A stretch of 64,000 nucleotides of DNA from the NCBI GenBank assembly GCA_007844125.1, contig CM017568.1, forward strand, positions 10,869,732-10,933,731, in the 5' to 3' direction. Below, piece by piece: positions 47,254 to 59,500 of this stretch (the stretch's first letter is position 1; each line of letters opens with the position of its first letter). The notes under the pieces are model-generated. The model made no database searches. It saw nothing but the letters and a program-made list of their open reading frames with translations, and had not been told where the DNA came from. The position numbers and the translations under genes were made by a program. Source of the DNA: Sinonovacula constricta (taxonomy: Eukaryota > Mollusca > Bivalvia > Cardiida > Solecurtidae).

Positions 47254-50200
47254 AAGGTGCTATCCTCCAGTTCGGACTCAATTTTATTCTCTAAAACATC
47301 CAAATAAATGATTTATTCTAACATGAAAAGATCTATCAAATTGCTGCTTATTGATGTTCGACATCTAAGTGAAATGTGAAACAAACAAATACATTTGTCA
47401 TTACAAACATGTCATTACAAACATGTCATTACAAACATGTCATTACAAATATGTCACTACAAACATGTCAAACATGTTATTTCCTATCTAAGCCACGATG
47501 AACAGTTAGCTATATTGAAATTAAAAAAAGAAAACTATGTGATAACTTACTTAGGAGATCACGTTATATCGTCATTCGCGTATTTCGCTCCGACGTCGAT
47601 ATATGATTTTAACAGTCCACTATCATACCCTCTATAGACTGGGATACAATGAACAATAGAGTTTCGCGATTAGTGCGTCCAACAATGTAGCTAGTGTTCA
47701 CATTTGTCTTTACCTAAACTAAAGTATGAGTTTATGTTAAATTATGTCCAAATTTCCCAGAGCAGTGGTAGATAGTATTGCATGCATCCCAGGGCAGTGG
47801 TAGATAGTATAACATGTTCCCCGGAGCAGTGGAAGATAGTATAACATGTTCCCCAGAGTAGTAGTAGATAGTATAACATGTTCCCTAGAGCAGTGGTAGA
47901 TAGTATTACATGTTCCCCAGAGTAGTGGTAGATAGTATTACATGTTCACCCAGAGCAGTGGTAGATAGTATTACATGTTCACCCAGAGCAGTGGTAGATA
48001 GTATTACATGTTCCCCAGAGCAGTGGTAGATAGTATTACATGTTCCCCAGAGTAGTGGTAGATAGTATTACATGTTCCCCAGAGCAGTGGTAGATAGTAT
48101 TACATGTTCCCATGAGTAGTGGTAGATAGTAATACATATTCCCCAGAGCAGTGGTAGATAGTATTACATGTTCCCCAGAGTAGTGGTAGATAGTATTACA
48201 TGTTCCCATGAGTAGTGGTAGATAGTAATACATATTCCCCAGAGCAGTGGTTGATAGTATTAAATGTTCCCATGAGTAGTGGAAGATAGTATAACATGCT
48301 CCCCAGAGCAGTGGTAGATAGTATTACATATTCCCCAGAGTAGTGGTAGATAGTATTACATGTTCCCCAGAGTAGTGGTAGATAGTATAACATGTTCCCC
48401 AGAGCAGTGGTAGATAGTATTACATGTTCCCCAGAGCAGTGGTAGATAGTATTACATGTTCCCCAGAGTAGTGGAAGATAGTATTACATGCTCCCCAGAG
48501 CAGTGGTAGATAGTATTACATGTTCCCCAGAGCAGTGGTAGATAGTATTACATGTTCCCCAGAGCAGTGGTAGATAGTATTACATGTTCCCTAGAGTAGT
48601 GGTAGATAGTATTACATGTTCACCCAGAGCAGTGGTAGATAGTATTACATGTTCCCCAGAGCAGTGGTAGATAGTATTACATGTTCCCTAGAGTAGTGGT
48701 AGATAGTATTACATGTTCACCCAGAGCAGTTGTAGATAGTATTACATGTTCACCCAGAGCAGTGGTAGATAGTATTGCATGTTCCTCTGAGCAGTGGTAG
48801 ATAGTATTACATGTTCCCCAGAGTAGTGGAAGATAGTATTACATGTTCCCCAGAGCAGTGGTAGATAGTATTACATGCTCCCCAGAGCAGTGGTAGATAG
48901 TATTACATGTTCCCCCAGAACAGTGGTAGATAGTATTACATGTTCCCCCAGAGTAGTGGTAGATAGTATTACATGTTCCCCAGAGCAGTGGCAGATAGTA
49001 TTACATGTTCCCCGGAGCAGTGGTACATAGTATTACATGTTCCCCAGAGTAGTGGTAGATAGTATTACATGTTCCCCAGAGCAGTGGTAGATAGTTTTGC
49101 ATGCATCCCAGGGCAGTGGTAGATAGTATTACATGTTCCCCCAGAGCAGTGGTAGATAGTATTACATGCTCCCCAGAGTAGTGGTAGATAGTATTACATG
49201 TTCCCCCAGAGTAGTGGTAGATAGTATTACATGTTCCCCAGAGCAGTGGTAGATAGTATTACATGTTCCCCAGAGCAGTGGTAGATAGTATTACATGTTC
49301 CCCAGAGCAGTGGTAGATAGTATTATATGCTCCCCAGAGCAGTTGTAGATAGTATTACATGTTCCCCGGAGCAGTGGTACATAGTATTACATGTTCCCCA
49401 GAGTAGTGGTAGATAGTATTACATGTTCCCCAGAGCAGTGGTAGATAGTATTACATGTTCCCTAGAGCAGTGGTAGATAGTATTACATGTTCCCCAGAGC
49501 AGTGGTAGATAGTATTGCATGCATCCCAGGGCAGTGGTAGATAGTATTGCATGCATCCCAGGGCAGTGGTAGATAGTATTACATGTTCCCCAGAGCAGTG
49601 GTAGATAGTATTACATGTTCCCCAGAGCAGTTGTAGATAGTATTACATGTTCCCCGGAGCAGTGGTACATAGTATTACATGTTCCCCAGAGTAGTGGTAG
49701 ATAGTATTACATGTTCCCCAGAGCAGTGGTAGATAGTATTACATGTTCCCCAGAGCAGTGGTAGATAGTATTACATGTTCCCCAGAGTAGTGGTAGATAG
49801 TATTACATGTTCCCATGAGTAGTGGCAGATAGTAATACATATTCCCCAGAGCAGTGGTTGATAGTATTAAATGTTCCCATGAGTAGTGGTAGTTAGTATA
49901 ACATGTTCCCCAGAGTAGTGGAAGATAGTATTACATGTTCCCCAGAGTAGTGGTAGATAGTATTACATGTTCCCCAGAGTAGTGGTAGATAGTATTACAT
50001 GGTTCCCGGAGCAGTGGTAGATAGTATTACATGTTCCCCAGAGTAGTGGTAGATAGTATTACATGCTCCCCAGAGCAGTGGTAGATAGTATTACATGTTC
50101 CCCGGAGTAGTGGTAGATAGTATTACATGTTCCCCAGAGTAGTGGAAGATAGTAATACATATTCCCCAGAGCAGTGGTAGATAGTATTACATGTTCCCCG

Positions 50201-50806
50201 GAGCAGTGGTAGATAGTATTACATGTTCCCCAGAGCAGTGGTAGATAGTATTACATGTTCCCCAGAGCAGTGGTACATAGTATTACATGTTCCCCAGAGC
50301 AGTGGTAGATAGTATTACATGTTCCCCAGAGCAGTGGTAGATAGTATTACATATTCCCCGGAGCAGTGGTAGATAGTATTACATGTTCCCCAGAGCAGTG
50401 GTAGATAGTATTACATGTTCCCCAGAGCAGTGGTAGATAGTATTACATATTCCCCGGAGCAGTGGTAGATAGTATTACATGTTCCCCAGAGCAGTGGTAG
50501 ATAGTATTACATGTTCCCCGGAGCAGTGGTAGATAGTATTACATGTTCCCCAGAGCAGTGGTAGATAGTATTACATGTTCCCCAGAGCAGTGGTAGATAG
50601 TATTACATGTTCCCCGGAGCAGTGGTAGATAGTATTACATGTTCCCCAGAGTAGTGGTAGATAGTATTACATGTTCCCCAGAGCAGTGGTAGATAGTATT
50701 ACATGCTTCCCAGAGCAGTGGTAGATAGTATTACATGTTCCCCGGAGCAGTTGTTCATAGTATTACATGCACTTAATATCGGTTAACTGTCGGATACCGC
50801 CTTTAA
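47254..50806. mobile_element. TTAA-TIR element, copy 7, inflated by an internal minisatellite
   Basis: Left end AAGGTGCTATCCTCCAG (degenerate). Family blocks TTGATGTTCGACATCTAAGTG, TTTCCTATCTAAGCCACGATG, GCTCCGACGTCGATAT and AAACTAAAGTATGAG..ATGTCCAAATTTCCC. Then comes the 32-bp array, then AACTGTCGGATACCGCCT + TTAA. Without the array it would be about 0.5 kb like its relatives. Confidence 0.8.
47757..50770. repeat. 32-bp minisatellite (about 94 copies)
   Basis: Unit CCCCAGAGCAGTGGTAGATA + GTATTACATGTT. Variants GAGTAGTGG, CCATGAGTAG, GCATGCATCCCAGGG and GGAGCAGTGGTACATAG recur in blocks. The unit corresponds to the family segment CCCAAAGCATTGGCCAGATA + TCGCTACATGTATTC in copy 6. Confidence 0.97.
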
Positions 50807-51100
50807 AAGGTACCTAACCTTGGCCGAGAACATGCTAGTGTACGTCTATATTTGTGTCAAGATAATGAAAATTGGTATAAACGGTGTCAATGTAATTAAT
50901 TGAAACAAATTTGTTTTTAAACAGTAACTTTCCTTAGACCTTTTCGCCATAATAAAATTATATTGGTATACTTGTATTTAAAGCCACTCAAAATTTTATC
51001 GTTCATTGAGCACATTGACGATTTTCCTTTCTGGCAGCAGTGGTTACTGTATTTTGAAAGGCACGAGACATCAGGCGTGGAGATAGGACTTAATATGACT

Positions 51101-51580
51101 TTAAAGGTGAAATCCGAAAGTTTGGACCATTTTTTCTTAAATAAACAAATGAGTTATTTTTACCCGAAAAGGTCTCGCAACATGCTGTTCATTAGTGCTC
51201 TAGATCTGTGTTAACAGTGAAGCATAAATCCCCATTTGGCATTGCAAAGAAGAATTTTTTATCTGAGCCACGCTGCAGAGCTATTTTTAACTTGGAAAAC
51301 CGCGTGGCGACTTTCTTTTGAGATCGCGTTATAATGTCATCCGGGTAACGAATAAATATTATTCGCAGAGGGCGCTATTGTGCTTATTTATTAAATTTGA
51401 TATAATATACATTTGAGTGTTTTTATCGCAGTTTGTTCAGTCGAACAATATAGGAAGTAATCAAAATCTTTACTTAGACCAATGGATGACTATGCAGATA
51501 ATGCCTAAATTCCCCTAAAACAGTGAGAAAATGTTGCATGATGCATTTGATAAAAGCAGATTGTCGGATACCACCTATAA
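51101..51580. mobile_element. TTAA-TIR element, copy 8
   Basis: Left end TTAA + AGGTGAAATCCGAAAG. Blocks TATCTGAGCCACGCTGCAGAG, AACCGCGTGGCGACTTTCTTTTGAGATC, GTCATCCGGGTAACG, ACAATATAGGAAGTAATC and TGCCTAAATTCCCC. Right end GATTGTCGGATACCACCT. About 480 bp. Confidence 0.8.
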
Positions 51581-52260
51581 CAGGACTTGTTTGCGTTAGT
51601 CATTCAGACCGGCGTAGATACAGTGACTATTGCAATCACATGGTTTATAGTTCCAAAGAACCCTAACCTAGTCGAAACTCTTCGGATAATTCCGTCTTCG
51701 GTATCATCTTGTTCGGAAGTTAGGAAAAACAATGGAGTTGATATATTTGTTTCGACATCTGTAAGCACTCGGAACACCTTGGGACTGAGAATACGAAATA
51801 TTCAAGTAGTTACGAATGACTCACCAGCAAAGTAGTTCAACCTAGAAATATGGCCGAGATGATCCAACTACCTACATACATCCGAGAGATTCGTATATTA
51901 TCCGAGCTGTTCCGAATGTTCAGCAACGATAGCATCGAACATCAGCATAAAAACTGACTAGTATATGCGACGCCATGAGGACAAAAGACTGCAAATGTGA
52001 CGCTAACAGATATCAGTTGTATTAATTGGAACGCCTCGGATAATTCGCGAATGTCTGACATGGAAAACCCCGCGAAAATAAACACGCTGGTGCCTATGAC
52101 GGCATCAAAACTACAAAGATAAACGTTTTATTATCTCTACTGAAAATGCCGCAACAGTTATCTAACGAGATATAAACAGTTTAATTGATAAATGAACGTT
52201 TATCGGATGAAATAACTCTAAACACTACGCCTATCGCTTTTTTGAAGAACGTTTTTATGG

Positions 52261-52378
52261 CGTATTCTTCTTCCGGCGAACAAAATGATAGTGATTCTGT
52301 AAGCATCATTACACCAGATACATCCGAGGAATGATTGTCCCAATGACGGAATTACCCGAGGAGTTCCGATTGCAACTG
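52261..52378 (-). repeat. Dispersed repeat, copy 3 (inverted, partial)
   Basis: The minus strand reads ATCGGAACTCCTCGGGTAATTC, GATGTATCTGGTGTAATGATG and ATTTTGTTCGCCGGAAGAAGA, as in 6297-6415 and 41300-41410. Confidence 0.75.
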
Positions 52379-52429
52379 TATAATTATGTGATGCTATCAG
52401 ATTGAGACTGCATAGATGACGTTAAAACA

Positions 52430-53480
52430 TACCGTATATGTGACGTTTCTATATTGCGGCTATATATATGCATATAAAGCGCAAAATTGCGACTGTATGT
52501 GTAGCGCTAATGGATGGCGACTGAATATGTGACATTTAAAAAATGGCGACTGTATATGTGACGCTAAGAGAAAGCGACTGAGTATGTGACGCTAAGAGAT
52601 GGCGACTGTATATGTGACGCTAGGATATGGCGACTGTAAATGTGACGCTAAGAGATGGCGAATATATATGTGACGCTAAGAGATAGCGATTGTATATGTG
52701 ACGCTAAGATATGGCGACTGGGTATGTGACACTAAGATATGGCGACTGGGTATGGGGCACTAAGATATGGCGACTGTATATGTGACGCTAAGATATGGCG
52801 ACTGGATATGTGACACTAAGATATGGCGACTGTATATGTGACGCTAAGAGATACCTACTGTATATGTTACGCTAAGAGATGGCGACTGTATATGTGACGC
52901 TAAGAGATAGCGATTGTATATGTGACGCTAAGAGATACCTACTGTTTATGTTACGCTAAGGGATGGCGACTGTATATGTGATGCTAAGAGATGGTGATAA
53001 TATATGTGACGCTAGGAGATAGCGACTGTATACGTTACGCTAAGAGATAGCGACTGTATATGTGACGATAAGATATGGCGACTGTATATGTGACCCTAAG
53101 AGATAGCGACTGTATATGTGGCCCTAAGAGATAGCGACTGTATATGTGACGATAAGATATGGCGACTGAATATGTGACGCTAAGATATGGCGACTGTATA
53201 TGTGACGCTAAGATATGGTGATGTATATGTGACACTAAGAAATGGCGACTGTATACATTGATACTAAGAGTTCGCGACCTTATATATGACGCTTAGAGAT
53301 GGAGACTGTGTGCATGGAGCTAAGAGATTGCATCCGTATGTATTCCTCTAAGAGATGGCGACTGTATAAATAAAGATACGAGATGGCGCCTTTATGTGTT
53401 GTACTTACAGATGGCGGCTGAATGTATGTAGCTAAAAGCTTTATAGGTTTCGCTGAGTGATGGCGACTGTAAATGTGACG
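52430..53480. repeat. 28-bp minisatellite next to the MGAT4C-like stop codon
   Basis: About 36 units of ATGTGACGCTAAGAGATGGCGACTGTAT with many point variants. It begins about 35 bases downstream of the MGAT4C-like stop (53514) and probably lies in that gene's 3' UTR. The first AATAAA-like signals on the minus strand are near 52127. Confidence 0.93.
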
Positions 53481-53513
53481 CCAAAAGCGGCGCCGATGAA
53501 ACAACAGCACTAT

Positions 53514-56500
53514 TCAGACCAGTAAAATAACTTCCCTGATCATTAACCAGGTTTTGTTTCTTTTCGTTACCAATATTTTTAAACACCATATGTTTGTCGG
53601 TATTGCCGTACCGGTTGCTTGAGTGTCTACCTCGCCATTGACAAAAGTTGTCAAATGTTTAAATCCTACACATTGAACCTCAGATTGAAAGGACTTCCCA
53701 GTCGGTTTTGCTATTTCTGTTGAATACATCAGCATCCCACCTACCAAAGAATCCAGTTTCTTCGTGTCGTCTCCAGTAACGATAATTATTCTCGAAAAAT
53801 TCCACGCCCGCTCGAACTGGAGTTGAAAGTAGTCCCCCCTGGTTGGGGTATGCGCCCAAAGATATGTATTCACGTCATTGTCATAAGCCGAGTCGACGGA
53901 ATAGTTCTTAACCAAAATTAGGCTAGTCCTTATTTTTGCCGGTGGATTATCTCCCTTTGGCCAGTAGTTCAGAAGCTCTTTAGCTTTGTAGGATGCAGCG
54001 TCCTTGAAATGCGTGTCTATCGCCGGCATGAGTTTGTTTTCCAGTGATGAGAATTTCCCAAGATGCTGGAACAGGCTGTATTTGGAATGATATGCTCGTT
54101 GCTGTCCGTTGGCAAGCCTGAGTTTACCGAGTAGTAGATCACACGGCATCGAGTCGAAGTACATGAGGAAATAACGAGCGGATTTCATTAAGTCCTTCGA
54201 GTGAAACAGTTTGCCGATAAAACCAAGAAAAGAGAACTCCAAGAGAAACCAGTGCTCATGTTGATAAACCTTCACGTAATATCTGATATCATTAAAGAAC
54301 CCACTGGCAGAAATAACATCGTCCTCTAACTGCATATAATAGAATGAAACATTTGCTGAGTACATAAACAGGTACGCGTAATCTATATTCTGCTTTGCGC
54401 GCCATTTTAATCTAGAAGGGGCGTCATTGTATGTTCTCCGGACATGTTCTAGATCCGGATACATCTCTAGAGATGGGATGATGACCTGTATAAATCCATT
54501 ATCACAAAACTGTTTATAAGCCATGTAAACTTTCCTTGCAATAAACTCGTTATATGTTGTGTTAAAATCCGACAGCATCACAACGATGGTTGTCATATTC
54601 AGCTCTAAACTATCAGTGTTCTGAATCAAAGAGTTGAGTGTGTCAAACAGATAGATATGATCGGTGTTAGGTCGGCGTACTGACGGAATGCCTATGGTCA
54701 AAAACCCTGAAATTGAAAAATAATTACAGTCAAACTCTTGTACAACACTTCTTTTTGTGGCGTAGCTCTCTAACCTTGACCTTGTGTGCATGTGGTGACG
54801 CAGGGTAAGCCCGAATGAATATCAAAGCGACTCTCATTACTACTAGATAACACCGTTTACCGAATTGTTCCGTTAACATGAAATTGTTTAAGGTGTGTGG
54901 GTGTATGATGGGGGAGGGGGCGTTAGAGCGTGCGTGCGTGCGTCTGTGTGTGCGCGCGCGTGCGTGCGTGTGTGTGTGTGCGTGTGTGTATGTGTGTGTG
55001 CATTTGAGTGATAGAAGGGGGGGGGGGCGGTATCGAGGACATTAACAATGCAAAATTAGTTCTTCACAGTACTTGCTTGTATAATGCATGAAACATCATT
55101 ACATCCTGTTATGGACTTTTAAATAAGAAGTCTCAACTAAGAGACGCAACTGGAGCGAGCGACTGCTGTTAGAAATGTAGAAAAATATTACGGTGTCTCA
55201 GTACTGAACAGCTCATTTTCTCATAGAAAGATCAATAAATCTTGTCAATGAATGCCTCATTAACGCCGCATATATTGTGTAATGTAAAGATATGTCTTTT
55301 TATTTCATTTGAGGTTTCAATCTGAGACGACAGACTGAATTGAGGCGGTATTGACATAAAAGAAGAGTCTAATTCATTGGAATTGTTCACTACCTTGGTT
55401 ATTCTCTTTTTTAAAGAAATTTGAAGAAGTTTACTTTAATTCTAGAGCGTTATTAATGTGTCTCAATTTGATTAGTTAAACTGGAAATGCATAGTTAATC
55501 AATCATGTTTATGATCAAACTTATATATATAATAAAATTCTGTAGTTAAATTCATTTACAAGGATTAACAACGTGTTCTTTAATATGCAAGGCCAGTCAC
55601 ATACTTATTGGTTGATTGATTGATTGATTGATTGGGTAAGTGAGTGAGTGAGTGAGTGACGGAGTGACGGAATGAGTGACGGAGTGAGTGAGTGGGAGTT
55701 GGTTGATGCCGACATGCGGAGTCAAAGAGGGATGATGCGACTCTATAGAATGAAATAGGATGGTGCGTATATTATTACATATTATGAGAGCTTAAATCTT
55801 ATGGCCAAACAAAATGGCGGACACTAAATTGAAGTAAGAATTTATCTATCGAAGTTGTTTGTTGTTGTTGTTGTAGTTTTTGTGCGTCGGATATTTCATT
55901 TCGACTAATGTCAAGACAACAAATGCTTACTGTATAAAAACATGTGGATTGTACATAAAGTATGATGTGTGTATAGGAGCAGATATAGGGAATATAACTT
56001 AAATATCTTTTATATCGGTAGAAAATGACATTACAGACAGTGTCAACTTTTAGTGAACAAGTGTAGTTTGCAACTTAGTAACAAAATGTACATAATTAGG
56101 TGGAAAGGATTATTGTGTCGCTGTGATATATTAAAATAATATACAGCAAAAAAGTGGTTAGATATACCTTTATATGAACGAAATTTCCCGTATTTTAAAG
56201 GGTAATATGGCGGCTTAAGAAATGCTGTCTGCCGAAGGTGCAAAGGCGGAAGCTTGCTGTCGTTTTGGTGAACCGTCCCACCGAATGCACGGTTCCATGC
56301 TTTATCTCCTGGGCTAAAGGTAAGTCGACTATTCACTCTGTCCCGGCGTTTATGTATCGGAGCCTGCGAATTATATAAGATGAATTTATAGAAAATCTAT
56401 GGAGATGCTCAAAACATATAGGGTAGAGGTATACTTCTGTTATTAAAACATTGCTAGAAATATGTTAGTAATTCATTATAAAGCTACAAAATCCAAATCG

Positions 56501-59500
56501 TGCGCGTTCTTATGCCGGACCGAACATGAGTCAGCCCAGGGGCCATGCGCAAAAAATAGTCCCATATTAAAGGATCAATGTTTGAAAGATGCATTAAATA
56601 TTTCGCCCAACACACGATTGTATGACGTCAGTTAATGTGACCAGACCCATTTTCTGTAGGTTCTCTGCATCATAGGTTAAATGTGCAAAATGCATCTCTT
56701 TTTAATAATGAATAAAACCATTAGATGAATTAAACAACTTGCAGATGTATACGGGCTGCTGGATTAGTGACGGATTCTATTTTAAGTAACAAGGCTTTAA
56801 AGCTTCATGTCAGATGGCTCCTGTCCCTATAATGAATATTTTTTCTAAGAAACTAAAAGAAATAAAGTTTATCTTGAATAAATAAAGGCCTCGAACATAT
56901 AGACCACAGAAAATGAAAATAGAACACGTAACATCAACCTACAATTAGAGGAGGCAGTGGAAGGGGGTCAGTGTAATAGCCGTCTGCGAATACGATCAGC
57001 TTCTGCTTGGTAGGCCAGTTAATAACTAGCCCCGCATCCATTATTAATAGACGCTGTTAGCGTCACGTGATCAGGACGCTAAGACATTTTCAGTAAACAA
57101 GTAAAGCTTGTGTAAGACCATGACTCGGCATCTTCATGAATCGCTTCATTCTCTCACCAGAGGGCGTGCTACACAAGTTTCGCTTACACCTCTGCCCGCA
57201 TACAACGCCCGGTGTACAAGATTCTTGTACAAAATATAGATAATGAATAAAATGCTCGTGAGATTATTTTGATCTCTGTATATTTTACTTAAAATGAAAA
57301 TGGGTATTTTTTATTTTTTTAGAACAATGTTTAAGATATATTTTAACCCAAATTTTCGGAGAACTCTTTTGCGACATGTGACGATAGAATATCACGTGTA
57401 TGAGAACTACTTTTCCCGGCGTTGACAGAGGTGCAAGCGAAACTTGTGTAGCACGCCCTCTGGTGAGAGAATGGAATCGCTTAAACAAAGAGAAACATGT
57501 CGTCTGGAGCAGGCAAGGTCATAGGCAATGCAATGGCCATTAAAGTCCGAGCACGAAAACGGGTAGCGAAAGTAGCACTTGTGATGATTGTAGTAAAACG
57601 CAAACACTGACGTGTTCCGAAAGTGAAACAACAGTCGAAATCAAACTACGAATTTTACTGTTGTTTATCGGGATTTCTATAAGGACTGGCTCACCATATA
57701 CCTGTGGCTGCAGTTTGACAGTGATAAAATGACGTGTGCATGCAATAAGCACTGCTGAGTGAAAAGACAACCCATTTACCCAATGTTACATGTACCAACA
57801 GATATTACCAAATATCTTCTACTGTTTCTTGTATTCTACATTAAGACGTTTAGAGATGAAACAATTCCAGGAAATGCTGTAAGCACCCAAACTTTAGTAC
57901 AAGGAACTGCACTGTGTGAGGTATTGTATACAAGTTGGTATAACTATATGACATATATTAGTCCAATAAAAAATCAAAATTAATTAAAATCCTTTTTACA
58001 ATTCACTATTATACAAATCATAGTCAGAATTCCTAACTGTTTCATTTTATATATCACGACTGTGTACTATCTTAAATCAGGCTTAATAGACATTTGTATT
58101 ACATAAACAATTTGTTGTAGTGCAAATGTAACTTGCTTACTTAACATTAATATAACATGTTTCATGTATATAAATATTAACAGAAGTAAATCAATTGGAA
58201 CATAAAAGTATATACAAAAGAAAAAAAGGAATTATGCCTTCTGGTTTGATTTTATTTCTGGCCACAACATAAATATCGTGTAGATTGGTGGGTACGAGCT
58301 ATCAGCTTAACACAGTAGGCTAACATTCTAATGGGCTAACATTCTAATGGGCTAACATTCTAATGGGCTAACATTCTAAGATGTTTAATAGTGATGTTCA
58401 ACTTGTTGTTCTTCTTTACTTTCATGTGACCTTATCATTACAGACCATCTTCAGAAAACAGGCTTCACTTGTTACAGACATGGGAAGTGAAATGGAATCT
58501 TCCAATGAAAGTACTGCAAGGATACGTTTCTTCAGGAAGATAACTACTTATTCCTTCATAGCAACAACAGATCTTCTAATAGACATCATACCCATGGTTA
58601 CCCAGCTGTGTTTGTTCTTCCAGAAAGAAGACATTGACCTTGCCATGCTTCGACCCAGTGTAAGCAGTGTTGTCAAAAAGTATGAATGGATATAAAGAAA
58701 TGATGGAACATATTTTTCTGAAATTGTGTGATCAAAATTAAAGTGTTTATTGACTCACATTTTTGCAAATTATTTCCTTTTCATTTCCTAATTTATTTGT
58801 TAATTATACTTGTATAACTCAAGTGAAGCAAAGTTGTTGATGGCAGTAGGAAACAATGAATAAATTGTTGTTGTTAATATTTTTTTCATCAAGACAGTTT
58901 GCCTACATCAAATACCTGTATTAATATATTACCCCTGTTGTGAGGAATTTTGGGAAAATTTTTACATACACCCACACTTAAGTCTAATTAAAGGCGATTT
59001 TGAACACCACCTCAGTTGTTAGACATATCAAATTGTGAGAAAATTGCTCTTATTATTCATTCTTTCCAAATCTATCGATAAACATTATTTGAATTTCTGG
59101 TAAAAATGTCACAGCAAATTATGCGGATGATATAATGTCATCTCAAAAGATAGTGTTAGTTTGAAATAGCTAACTGTGCAGCTAGACTTAGATAGACATT
59201 CCCTATTTGTCACTTTTCACATACATGTGGGGCGCCGTGGAATTACTGACTTGAGACTTCTCAGCCCCTCACTGCATGTGTTCGAGTCCATGTCTCGTAC
59301 AGATTTTTTGACGAATATTAGGAAAGGCGCAGATTTTTAGTAATAAAATGAAGATAACACTTTGCTTTCATTTCTCCTTTCTGTAGAACATTCAACTTTT
59401 TTAACCAAAAAGCAACATTTTCCTGCTCAAAGTAAAAGCCTGGTGCATTTAAGAAGTTGCTGCAGTATATAAAAGACCTATACAAAGGTTTTTGTTGTAT

